Source: Bacteroidota bacterium
Lineage (GTDB): Bacteria > Bacteroidota > Bacteroidia > Chitinophagales > UBA2359
DNA: 5,891 nucleotides
Assembly (NCBI GenBank): GCA_020629895.1
Contig: JAHDCM010000035.1
Location: 8,067-13,957, forward strand
Direction: 5' to 3'
The first letter of the stretch is position 1; each line of letters starts with the position of its first letter. The notes under the pieces are model-generated. The model had not been told where the DNA came from and searched no databases. It was given only the letters and a program-made list of their open reading frames with translations. A program made the position numbers and the translations under genes. Positions 1 through 5,814 of this stretch are shown here, in pieces.

Positions 1-302
1 GAGCCAAATTTTGGCATTAAAACATATACTAATGAATCGGAGCGACGACAGTGATAGGACAAACAATTTTCACTGGAGTATTCAAAGACAGCACGGTCAT
101 TGTGAAAAATCATGGTGTCAATATATACAGCATTATCTCCTGCCGCAGCCATATTGGTCCAATAACGTATCTCATAAATAGCTTCTGGAATAAAAGCATC
201 TCTGTCTTTTGTTAATGCATCTAAACCACCTGGTTGTGCATACGCACTAAATGCACTTAGTAAAACAAAACAATTGATAAGTATCCATTTGAGCATTTTC
301 AT
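1..302 (-). CDS. Secreted protein of unknown function, N-terminal part only (runs off the window)
   Basis: A minus-strand reading frame begins with ATG at 302 and stays open to base 1, giving 100 codons with no stop, so the gene continues beyond the window. The first 24 residues are a typical Sec signal peptide: MKMLKW, a hydrophobic core (ILINCFVLLSAFS), then AYA followed by Gln, which fits signal peptidase I cleavage after residue 24. No lipobox is seen, because the only Cys in this segment lies inside the hydrophobic core. The mature part begins QPGGLDALTKDRDAF and contains a stretch reading EAIYEIRYWTNMAAAG, then two cysteines about five residues apart (CLSYHC) that could form a disulfide outside the cytoplasm. 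I do not recognise the family. Export to the periplasm or outer surface is inferred from the signal peptide alone. The start is supported by the position of the signal peptide and an A/T-rich leader typical of Bacteroidota. Confidence 0.72.
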   Translation of the reverse strand, partial: MKMLKWILINCFVLLSAFSAYAQPGGLDALTKDRDAFIPEAIYEIRYWTNMAAAGDNAVYIDTMIFHNDRAVFEYSSENCLSYHCRRSDSLVYVLMPKFG

Positions 303-722
303 AATTTAAATCTCATTTAAGTTAAAACAAACAAAGATTTTTAAAACTACATTCTGTTGAGGGTGGGACATTAGCAAGAAGCATGCTAACAGAAAATAAT
401 GGGTTTTCTGAAACGATGCTTCGATAACGATAATATAAAAAGGTTTAATTATCTTTATACATACCCAACAGAACAAGCACAAAGTTACAAACTTTCATCC
501 AGTTCACTTCTTTATCCAAGCTTTTTTATGATAGAAATAATAAGATTATTAAAAACTAATTCTATCAGTGGGTATTTTAAAGATATACGTTACCTCTAAA
601 GATAACATTGGAGGGACTATAAAACAAAGCTAACACTTTAAAAGCAGAATCTCAAACATTTGATTAACAGCAAAATAGATCAATTATTGCTCCAAAAACA
701 TGATTTATTTACCACATACCTT
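303..722. other. AT-rich intergenic region, no convincing gene
   Basis: This 420-bp gap separates the photolyase stop from the start of the secreted-protein gene, and both neighbours are on the minus strand. It holds a 66-codon plus-strand open frame (399-599) whose product matches nothing I recognise, is low in complexity (Ser, Ile, Leu, Lys, Tyr rich) and lacks a recognisable promoter, so I do not call it a gene. Two small inverted repeats are visible. TTAGCA at 371-376 pairs with TGCTAA at 384-389. AGCAA at 669-673 pairs with TTGCT at 687-691, about 30 nt past the photolyase stop, but no clear U-tract follows on the minus strand, so it is only a weak terminator candidate. No exact Bacteroidota promoter (TAnnTTTG with an upstream TTG) was found for the secreted-protein gene; the closest match is AATCTTTG, read on the minus strand about 25 nt before its ATG. 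Confidence 0.6.
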
Positions 723-2024
723 TTATTCATTAGCTAATGCCTTTTTATAGGTGTCTATGGCCCGCAAACGTGCCTCTTTATGATCCACCATTGGAGGGGG
801 ATATGCGGCTGTCCCATACTCTGGCACCCACTTTTTAACATATTTTAACTCCTTATCAAACTTGGTGAGTTGTGTGGTAGGGTTAAACACCCGAAAATAT
901 GGAGCCGCATCACATCCACTACCTGATGCCCATTGCCAACCGCCATTATTAGAGGCTAGTTCGAAGTCAAGCAATTTACGCGCAAAATAGGCCTCTCCCC
1001 ATCGCCAATCTAACAAGAGATGCTTGGTAAGAAAACTAGCAACCACCATTCGTACGCGATTGTGCATCAATCCTGTTTCATTCAGCTCGCGCATGCCCGC
1101 ATCTACCATCGGATAACCCGTCATCCCGTCACACCATTTTTGAAAATCCTCCTCACTAGTCCGCCACGGAATACGCTCGTATTTTGCTCGAAAGGCATTT
1201 TCTACTACATGCGGAAAATGATACAAAATCATTTGGTAAAAGTCTCGCCAAATCAACTCGTTTAACCAACTAGTACTATACTTCGCTCCCTGTATCGCCA
1301 TTTTGCGAATACTAATGGTTCCAAAACGAAAATGTACACTCAATTTGCTGGTAGCAGCTAAAGCGGGAAAATCGCGTAATTCGCCATACTTTCTCAATAA
1401 CTCTTCCTGCACAGTGGTAGGCGGGAACTCGGTATTCGTGGCGACAAAACCCATTTCTTGTAGGCTTGGGAATGGCAGTGGTTTCGTTTTGTAAAAATGC
1501 CCCTCTTCTAGGGCATCTCCACTCCATATAGGTGGTTCGGATTCGTAACGCGCTTTCCATTTGCGACTGTAAGGCGTAAACACCGTATAGGGTTTTCCAT
1601 CATTCTTCAACACTTCCTCTTTCTCAAAAATCACATGATCTTTGCTTCCTTTAAAAGCAATACCCTTTTCTTTCAAGAACTCATAAACAGCTTTATCACG
1701 CGCTTGTGCATAGGGTTCATAATCGCGATTCGTATAAACAGTTTCGATGTCATATTCCGCTACTAACTCTTTCCAGATTGCTAAAGGCTTTCCATACCTT
1801 ACCATCATCGAACTGCCTTTCGCCTCTAAGTCTGCTTTTAAACGGCTGACTTGTTGGTGAATAAAATCGACTCGCTTATCGGCTTTATCTTCGAGCTTGT
1901 CGAGGATATTGCGGTCAAAAATAAAGAGTGGTAATACAGGAATATCGCCAGATACGGCTTTGAAAAGTGCGGTATTATCTTCCCACCTAAAATCGCGTCG
2001 AAACCAATGGATTACTATTTTCAT
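723..2024 (-). CDS. phrB: Class I cyclobutane pyrimidine dimer photolyase (deoxyribodipyrimidine photo-lyase)
   Basis: The 433-residue product is a flavoprotein of the cryptochrome/photolyase family that uses blue light to split cyclobutane pyrimidine dimers in DNA. Residues 1-165 form the Rossmann-like antenna domain, starting KIVIHWFRRDFRWEDN. Residues 225-430 form the helical FAD domain. Alignment by eye with E. coli PhrB gives substrate-site equivalents E256, W259 (ELIWRDFY), N322, M326 (MHNRVRM) and W365. The electron-transfer Trp triad corresponds to W287, W340 and W363. N359 in ASNNGGWQW occupies the flavin-N5 position, where photolyases have Asn and many cryptochromes have Asp or Cys. 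The conserved C-terminal blocks DAAPYFRVFNP and PMVDHKEAR are present, so the gene looks intact. The length is slightly below the 472 residues of E. coli PhrB. The antenna chromophore cannot be assigned. The gene starts 61 nt after the kinase stop on the same strand, so co-transcription is possible. It looks richer in G+C than the kinase gene. CPD repair is much the likeliest role. Confidence 0.95.
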   Translation of the reverse strand: MKIVIHWFRRDFRWEDNTALFKAVSGDIPVLPLFIFDRNILDKLEDKADKRVDFIHQQVSRLKADLEAKGSSMMVRYGKPLAIWKELVAEYDIETVYTNRDYEPYAQARDKAVYEFLKEKGIAFKGSKDHVIFEKEEVLKNDGKPYTVFTPYSRKWKARYESEPPIWSGDALEEGHFYKTKPLPFPSLQEMGFVATNTEFPPTTVQEELLRKYGELRDFPALAATSKLSVHFRFGTISIRKMAIQGAKYSTSWLNELIWRDFYQMILYHFPHVVENAFRAKYERIPWRTSEEDFQKWCDGMTGYPMVDAGMRELNETGLMHNRVRMVVASFLTKHLLLDWRWGEAYFARKLLDFELASNNGGWQWASGSGCDAAPYFRVFNPTTQLTKFDKELKYVKKWVPEYGTAAYPPPMVDHKEARLRAIDTYKKALANE

Positions 2025-2085
2025 ATTGGCAAAACAGTAAGTGATACATTTTGTTGAAACTGCTTGCTATTTTTTACTTATTTTT

Positions 2086-4059
2086 CTACACAAACGGTAA
2101 TTCAATATAAAATTGACTTCCCTTTCCGACTTCTGATTCTACCCAAATTTTGCCTCCATATAATTCTACTACTTTCTTACAACTTGCCAATCCTATCCCA
2201 CTTCCTTGATGCTTTTTTTTAGTATGCGCTCTTGAAAAGGTATCAAAGATGCTTGTTAATTTATTTTCAGGAATTCCAATTCCATTATCTACGAAGGTAA
2301 GTAGATGTGTGGCTGTTTCTTTTTGGTAATAGATATGAATAATAGGACTTCGATCTTCGGCACCAAATTTAATCGCATTGGCAAGCAAGTTTTGAAATAG
2401 CTGAATAAACAAGGTATCATGTCCCTTCACAATAGGTAGTTGATCAGCAGAGATACATGCTATTTTTTCGTCAATCGCTGTTTGTAAATTAGCTTTTGCT
2501 GTCTTCAATATGTTATTAAGGTCAATGCTTGTTGCTTGGGGAAGTTTATTTCCTAAAGTAGCAAATTTTAAGATGTCATTAATTAAATTGACCATCCGAT
2601 TGGAGGTACCAATGATATAATCAACAATCTGATGTCCTTCTTGATCCGTTTTATCAATTCGTTTTTTCAATAAATCACTAAACCCCACAATCAATTTCAG
2701 TGGCTCCTTAATATCATGCGAAGCGGTATAAGCAAAATTTTTAAGATTATTATTAATGATCTGCTGTTGGTCAATGATCTTTTTCTGATAATTCACCTCT
2801 TGTCCAAGCCTCTTACTATCATATTCTTCTTGTAATTGATAAATCAATTTATTTTTTTCAATCTCATAAAACTCTTCTAGTAATAGGTGCTTTAAATCCA
2901 TATAATAGAATGCCTCTTCATACTCTCGTTGTTGCCGATGATATTTAATGAGCAAATTATAAATCTCTGTTTTATTATGATGGCTATTTTGTTCAATGAT
3001 AAGTTTTTCGGTTCCTTTCAATAAGTTATAAATATCTTCTTTAAACGCAGCTAGTAATGGATACTTTAAAAAAGGCTGTACAATATTAGGGGCAGCAAAG
3101 TAGTAATGCCCAATGAGACAATAAGCCCGAATAACACTTTGTACAGAATTAGAAATACTCAGATCTTCTAAAAGAGCCAAACTATAGAACATGCCTTTAT
3201 GGTACTCTTTTAAATCAAGATAAGCCGTAGCCAAATACCCATTTGTATGTAGTGTAAGGTATTTCGGTCCTGTAACAAGAATAATTTGATTAGCTAAGTT
3301 GGCGTAATGTATGACCTGATCAAAATCACCTGTTTTACAATACAATTCGCAATAAGAAAGATAAGCCCATATCATTCCTTCTGAATGCTGTTTTTCTTCC
3401 ACCCTCACCAACAAAGCGGCACATTCTTCTTTTGCCACATCCATCCGTTCCAAATGGATGATCATATTGATAAAATTGTAAAACACAGCATAGTTTTCTA
3501 TCTCATAATCACTATTAACATGTTCGTCTAACAATCTATAATAATATCCAAATGCCTTTTCATATTCTCCCATTTCGCTATAAGCACAAGCTAAATTATT
3601 GATCGCAGGATGTAAAGCAAATGGTTTATCTACCTTATTCAGATATTCAATAGCAATACTAGAGGCTTCAATACAAGCCTTATTATCTCCTTGAAGCAAG
3701 TAAATAGCTCCACGAGTGGTATAAGTATTTCCATATAATAAAGGTTTTTCTTCGGCATCAAGGAGCAAAAGTACCTTGTCAGAATAAGCAAGGGCCACAC
3801 TCAACTCCCCTGATTGATATAATACACTAGTGTAGTTATAATAAAACATTAAGAGTGCTTTTTCCTGCACAACACTAGTATCGGTGGGTAAAAGAGCTAG
3901 TACTTCTGTAAATTTCTGATGAACGTCTGTTATTGATTTAGGATTTCCTTTCCAAAACTTAAGGGCAGCTTCGTATGCTTCTTCAAACCGAACTGCCTGT
4001 TCTTCATTTGATAAAGAAACAGGTATATTTGATTGCTTATTTGGGGGATCTATTTTCAT
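2086..4059 (-). CDS. Cytoplasmic TPR-containing sensor histidine kinase, orphan
   Basis: The 657-residue product is a two-component sensor kinase expected to autophosphorylate on His and pass the phosphate to a response regulator. The N-terminal ~395 residues are helical with TPR-like repeats, clearest near 73-100, 111-141, 152-180, 230-262, 271-300 and 366-399 (for example NNLACAYSEMGEYEKAF). A charged, Gln-rich coiled coil spans about 398-440. The HisKA domain follows with the H-box FAYTASHDIKEPLKL, H448 being the predicted phosphoacceptor. The HATPase domain shows the N-box QNLLANAIKFG (N557, N561), the G1 box DNGIGIP (D591), an F-box near 605-608 and the G2 box GSGIGLA (619-625), all intact. 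There is no signal peptide, membrane segment, PAS or receiver domain, whereas many Bacteroidota TPR kinases have a signal peptide and a membrane helix before HisKA. The enzyme is therefore probably soluble and senses an internal or protein partner cue through the TPRs. No response regulator is encoded nearby. Photolyase follows 61 nt downstream. I found no clear promoter. Confidence 0.93.
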   Translation of the reverse strand: MKIDPPNKQSNIPVSLSNEEQAVRFEEAYEAALKFWKGNPKSITDVHQKFTEVLALLPTDTSVVQEKALLMFYYNYTSVLYQSGELSVALAYSDKVLLLLDAEEKPLLYGNTYTTRGAIYLLQGDNKACIEASSIAIEYLNKVDKPFALHPAINNLACAYSEMGEYEKAFGYYYRLLDEHVNSDYEIENYAVFYNFINMIIHLERMDVAKEECAALLVRVEEKQHSEGMIWAYLSYCELYCKTGDFDQVIHYANLANQIILVTGPKYLTLHTNGYLATAYLDLKEYHKGMFYSLALLEDLSISNSVQSVIRAYCLIGHYYFAAPNIVQPFLKYPLLAAFKEDIYNLLKGTEKLIIEQNSHHNKTEIYNLLIKYHRQQREYEEAFYYMDLKHLLLEEFYEIEKNKLIYQLQEEYDSKRLGQEVNYQKKIIDQQQIINNNLKNFAYTASHDIKEPLKLIVGFSDLLKKRIDKTDQEGHQIVDYIIGTSNRMVNLINDILKFATLGNKLPQATSIDLNNILKTAKANLQTAIDEKIACISADQLPIVKGHDTLFIQLFQNLLANAIKFGAEDRSPIIHIYYQKETATHLLTFVDNGIGIPENKLTSIFDTFSRAHTKKKHQGSGIGLASCKKVVELYGGKIWVESEVGKGSQFYIELPFV

Positions 4060-4153
4060 TTAAAGTCAACTAGAAAGATGAATATCCAAAAGGTGTAATA
4101 CCTCCTACTCACAAACAAATATCTATCCAAATTCTAGTTTATATATATTAGCT

Positions 4154-4369
4154 GGGCGTGTCCCCATTTTATTGAAAAAAAGGCTCCTGCCAGCGTCTCG
4201 CTGGTAGCCTCTTTTTCAATAAAATGGGGTCGGGCTATCCGCTTGTAGTTGCCTCGTAGTCACCTGTTCCGCATAGTCCTAGCAGTGTCTTCACTCCATC
4301 GTTCAGCCCTGCTAGTCCTTGCTTCACAAGGCGTCTACTTCGGCAAGCTACCGCTATTATCCCTCACGC
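4154..4369 (+). ncRNA. Candidate structured RNA or dispersed structured repeat
   Basis: Inverted repeats in this stretch can be nested into a multibranched fold. The outer pair is GCGTG (4156-4160) with CACGC (4365-4369). Immediately inside is the long hairpin at 4162-4229. Then come GCTTG (4241-4245) with CAAGC (4344-4348), CTAGCAG (4279-4285) with CTGCTAG (4309-4315), and CCTTG (4317-4321) with CAAGG (4327-4331). These pairs are mutually compatible without crossing. The segment contains strings such as TCGGGCTATCCGC and TATTATCCCTCACGC that I associate, from memory only, with recurring intergenic elements in other Bacteroidota genomes. The strand is inferred from that orientation and from the terminator-like site downstream at 4480. 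Whether it is transcribed, and what it would do, is unknown. A MITE-like or REP-like DNA repeat is an equally good explanation. Confidence 0.45.
4162..4229. repeat. Long, nearly perfect hairpin (68 nt)
   Basis: The left arm 4162-4195 pairs with the right arm 4199-4229. The lower stem is 18 uninterrupted base pairs (CCCCATTTTATTGAAAAA with its complement at 4212-4229). After a one-base mismatch come AGGCT/AGCCT (4181-4185 with 4206-4210), a small asymmetric internal bulge, and CCAGCG/CGCTGG (4190-4195 with 4199-4204) closed by the 3-nt loop TCT. The A-run and matching T-run in the arms would let it act as a bidirectional transcription terminator, sitting downstream of ykgJ and upstream of the kinase. 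It could equally be one arm of a larger structured element. Confidence 0.75.
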
Positions 4370-4390
4370 GGAAGACAAAGAGTGAATGTA

Positions 4391-4413
4391 GGGGCGATCC
4401 CTTGTGGTCGCCC
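4391..4413. repeat. REP-like palindrome (GGGCGA...TCGCCC)
   Basis: GGGCGA (4392-4397) is the exact reverse complement of TCGCCC (4408-4413). Between them a short inner stem, CC (4399-4400) with GG (4406-4407), leaves a loop of about 5 nt. The leading context TGTAGGGGCGA is a form I recall from dispersed extragenic palindromes in several bacterial phyla; that is recollection and not a search result. It lies 22 nt beyond the outer stem of the candidate structured RNA and inside the 10-bp inverted repeat. Confidence 0.55.
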
Positions 4414-4440
4414 AATGCTGAATGATTGAATGAATAGGAC

Positions 4441-4466
4441 TGCCGTCAGCGTCATCACTGGTGGTA
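4441..4466. repeat. Imperfect hairpin with G-U pairs
   Basis: TGCCGTCAG (4441-4449) can pair with CTGGTGGTA (4458-4466), with several G-U wobbles if read as plus-strand RNA. The string CTGCC..CAGCGTC..CTGGT resembles the apex of the long hairpin (CTGCCAGCGTC..CTGGT at 4187-4205), suggesting that the two share an origin. The stem is weaker than the other inverted repeats in this interval. Confidence 0.3.
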
Positions 4467-4479
4467 ATGGGGACAAGTT

Positions 4480-4511
4480 TCAGCGGCTAGGCTGATTTAC
4501 CTTTTCTTTTT
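4480..4511 (+). terminator. Possible plus-strand intrinsic terminator
   Basis: TCAGC (4480-4484) and GCTGA (4491-4495) form a 5-bp stem with a 6-nt loop. A T-rich run (TTTACCTTTTCTTTTTC) follows at once on the plus strand. The stem is short and the T-run is broken by C and A, so the call is weak. It matters because no plus-strand gene lies upstream; if real, it would end a plus-strand non-coding transcript from the structured interval. Confidence 0.3.
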
Positions 4512-4629
4512 CATTACACATAACGCATCTATTCTCATAACTGGACTGTCCCAAAGTCTCCTCCTCGGAGAAGATATAGGGGGGTATAATAGCATTTCCA
4601 ACGCCAATCGTTTACCATCAAATCACCTT

Positions 4630-5139
4630 TCACCGAATAAAATCTTTCATCCGCTCCACAATGTAATAAGTCGCAGGACAGACTTCTGTATTCCGAATAT
4701 GAACATAAGTCCTACTTGCAAATCCTTCTTTATGGGTATGAGGAAAGCTTTGACAAACGCTTGGACGCACCTCATAGATACCACATTTATTATCCTCCTC
4801 ATTGAAAAAAGAACAAGGGAGACCAGCAATTAATAAATCACCAAACTCGCCCTTCTCTACATACTTCTCTTTAAACTCCGACTCCGACAGTTCCAAAAAT
4901 TTAGAAATACGTTTAATGTCTCCTTTCTCTACTAATGGCGTCGAAACTCGACAACAATTTCCACATTTCAAACAATCAATTTTGTCAAATGCTTCTTCGT
5001 GCAATTGATTTGCTACGGCATCTACTCGCTTTCTATTTCTATTCTTCAATCGTCGGATATAACGAAAATTTTGATCGGACCTTCTTTTGGCATTTCGCTT
5101 CCAATCTTTGATAATTTCTTTCATATCCATAGGTAACAT
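4630..5139 (-). CDS. YkgJ-family cysteine-cluster protein (putative Fe-S or zinc binding)
   Basis: The 169-residue product carries the signature of the YkgJ/CxxCxxCC family: C56, C59, C62 and C63 in CLKCGNCC, then C109, C119, C129 and C154, with the conserved CGIYEVRPSVCQSFP block between 119 and 133. These cysteines probably bind a metal or iron-sulfur cluster, but the family's molecular function is not firmly established. The N-terminal ~45 residues are very basic (KDWKRNAKRR, RRLKNRNRKR) and could contact nucleic acid or acidic partners; that is inference. There is no signal peptide or membrane segment, so it is likely cytoplasmic. The start at 5139 is the longest; Met4 (5130) or Met6 (5124) are alternatives, and translation from Met6 would begin MKEIIKDWKR. 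The gene begins 6 nt after the MazF-like toxin stop, so it is almost certainly co-transcribed with the toxin-antitoxin pair. The length is ordinary for small family members. Confidence 0.88.
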   Translation of the reverse strand: MLPMDMKEIIKDWKRNAKRRSDQNFRYIRRLKNRNRKRVDAVANQLHEEAFDKIDCLKCGNCCRVSTPLVEKGDIKRISKFLELSESEFKEKYVEKGEFGDLLIAGLPCSFFNEEDNKCGIYEVRPSVCQSFPHTHKEGFASRTYVHIRNTEVCPATYYIVERMKDFIR

Positions 5140-5145
5140 ATTTTA

Positions 5146-5520
5146 TTAATACGCTAATAGAGACCTTTTAAATCCCATATCAAACAGTCTAGCTAAATTA
5201 GCTAGTAATAATTGTTGTTTAATTGTAGGTATAGAACCTACTTTATACATGAATCTACGATTATCTATCGCCCTAACTTGATCTACTAAAATATCCGAAT
5301 CATTGTTTAGTCCACTTTCTGTAGAGGTAATAGATAATCTTAAAATTGAGGCTTCAAGTTTAGAAATAGAAGTAATAGGGCATATAACTGTAGAGGGATG
5401 CACAGCATTTAACAAATCTGTTTGCACGATAATAACTGGTCTTGTTTTACCAGGTTCTGTTCCTATTCTTGGATTCAAATCTGCAATCCAAATATCAAAT
5501 TGTTTCCTTAACTGTCTCAT
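5146..5520 (-). CDS. MazF/PemK-type toxin (sequence-specific endoribonuclease)
   Basis: The 124-residue product fits the MazF/PemK toxin fold, whose members cleave mRNA at short sequence motifs and stop growth when the antitoxin is lost. The diagnostic N-terminal strand pair is present: FDIWIADLNPRIGTEPGKTRPVIIVQ (residues 8-33, given here as family motif W-x-A-x-L-x-P followed by G-x-E-x-GKTRP). The C-terminal half has the DQVRAID motif (80-86). By analogy with characterised MazF proteins, R27, T50 (in CPITS) and the Q81/R83 region would form the catalytic and RNA-binding site. The length is close to the usual 110-120 residues and nothing looks truncated. The start codon overlaps the antitoxin stop by 4 nt (ATGA at 5517-5520 on the minus strand), implying translational coupling with antitoxin made first. 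The cleavage specificity cannot be read from the sequence. ykgJ follows after 6 nt. Confidence 0.92.
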   Translation of the reverse strand: MRQLRKQFDIWIADLNPRIGTEPGKTRPVIIVQTDLLNAVHPSTVICPITSISKLEASILRLSITSTESGLNNDSDILVDQVRAIDNRRFMYKVGSIPTIKQQLLLANLARLFDMGFKRSLLAY

Positions 5521-5741
5521 TCTTCAAACTTTTCAAATTCTGCAAGTATCTCCATAGACGTTTTACTCACTAATGCCGATTCCTTCTCTAGCTGTTTTTT
5601 TAATAATTGTCTTTTTTGTAACAGATTATAAAAAGCAATTGCTTTATTAATATAATGATTTCGAGGAACTCCCAATTCATTGATAATTTCATTTGTATCC
5701 TCAAGTATATCCTGTTCTATATTTAATGATAAATTATTCAT
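5517..5741 (-). CDS. Ribbon-helix-helix antitoxin partner of the MazF-like toxin
   Basis: The product, 74 residues from the ATG at 5741, begins MNNLSLNIEQDILEDTNEII. A short beta strand (NLSLNI) is followed by two helices separated by ELGVPRNHY, the typical ribbon-helix-helix DNA-binding arrangement of type II antitoxins. The C-terminal half is a charged helix with acidic residues near the end (MEILAEFEKFEE), the part that usually wraps and inhibits the toxin. The upstream in-frame ATG at 5771 would add ten residues (MGLINFKRKI). I prefer 5741 because the conserved strand starts there and because the promoter at 5782-5814 would put the RNA start only about 5 nt before 5771, but about 35 nt before 5741. 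It overlaps the toxin start by 4 nt. Expected role: neutralise the toxin and repress its own promoter as a dimer. Confidence 0.85.
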   Translation of the reverse strand: MNNLSLNIEQDILEDTNEIINELGVPRNHYINKAIAFYNLLQKRQLLKKQLEKESALVSKTSMEILAEFEKFEE

Positions 5742-5781
5742 AATCTTTCTTTTAAAATTAATCAAACCCATATTTCAAGGA

Positions 5782-5814
5782 CAAACTTATATCCTTTTAT
5801 TCTAATTTACACAA
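5782..5814 (-). promoter_or_regulatory. Bacteroidota-type promoter for the toxin-antitoxin-ykgJ operon
   Basis: Read on the minus strand, TAAGTTTG (5789 down to 5782) matches the -7 consensus TAnnTTTG exactly. A TTG (5814 to 5812) lies 22 nt upstream, within the 17-23 nt range described for the primary sigma factor in Flavobacterium-type promoters. The predicted start of transcription is near 5776, just ahead of the antitoxin gene. Confidence 0.6.

Larger units (their letters stand above)
4159..4475. repeat. 10-bp inverted repeat bracketing about 317 bp (possible MITE-like element)
   Basis: TGTCCCCATT at 4159-4168 is the exact reverse complement of AATGGGGACA at 4466-4475. The sequence between is richer in G+C and dense in stems compared with the AT-rich flanks, which is the pattern of a small non-autonomous inserted element. 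Against this, no target-site duplication is evident at either end, and the left copy also pairs with the nearer AATGGGG at 4223-4229 as part of the long hairpin. No transposase is encoded in the window. Confidence 0.35.
4060..4629. other. Non-coding interval packed with inverted repeats
   Basis: No credible coding region lies in this 570-bp gap between ykgJ (ending at 4630) and the kinase start (4059). The part nearest the kinase (4060-4150) is AT-rich and must hold any kinase promoter, but no exact TAnnTTTG with a properly spaced TTG was seen there. From about 4151 to 4495 the composition shifts to markedly higher G+C, with many stems described in separate entries. The rest, 4500-4629, contains T-rich sequence, the short palindrome GGACTGTCC (4543-4551) and a small stem TCTCC/GGAGA (4557-4571). 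No obvious U-tract terminator for the ykgJ operon is visible on the minus strand. Confidence 0.75.

Noticed and set aside
399..599. Plus-strand open frame of 66 codons in the intergenic region
   Set aside because: It has no recognisable family, biased low-complexity composition typical of translated AT-rich DNA, no promoter seen, and it is the only plus-strand candidate among minus-strand genes. Conservation would be needed to revive it.
1020..1560. Open frames overlapping the photolyase gene (1020-1265 plus, 1303-1494 plus, 1312-1560 minus)
   Set aside because: They are shadows within a well-conserved photolyase reading frame, and none has family features of its own.
723..2024. Cryptochrome photoreceptor instead of photolyase
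   Set aside because: Asn at the flavin-N5 position (N359), a full set of dimer-binding residues and the absence of a C-terminal extension favour CPD repair activity.
4099..4104. Shine-Dalgarno-like AGGAGG on the minus strand upstream of the kinase
   Set aside because: It is about 40 nt before the ATG at 4059, too far to act, and no suitable start codon with a long frame follows at the right distance. Bacteroidota seldom depend on such sites.
4154..4475. CRISPR array or tRNA in the stem-rich interval
   Set aside because: There are no regularly spaced identical direct repeats, and no cloverleaf with the conserved T-loop sequence could be assembled.
4647..5008. Open frames overlapping ykgJ (4647-4829 minus, 4802-5008 plus)
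   Set aside because: They lie within the conserved cysteine-cluster gene in other frames and show no independent features.
5303..5557. Plus-strand open frame antisense to the MazF-like toxin
   Set aside because: It is antisense to a clear toxin gene and spans the toxin-antitoxin junction; the product has no family features.
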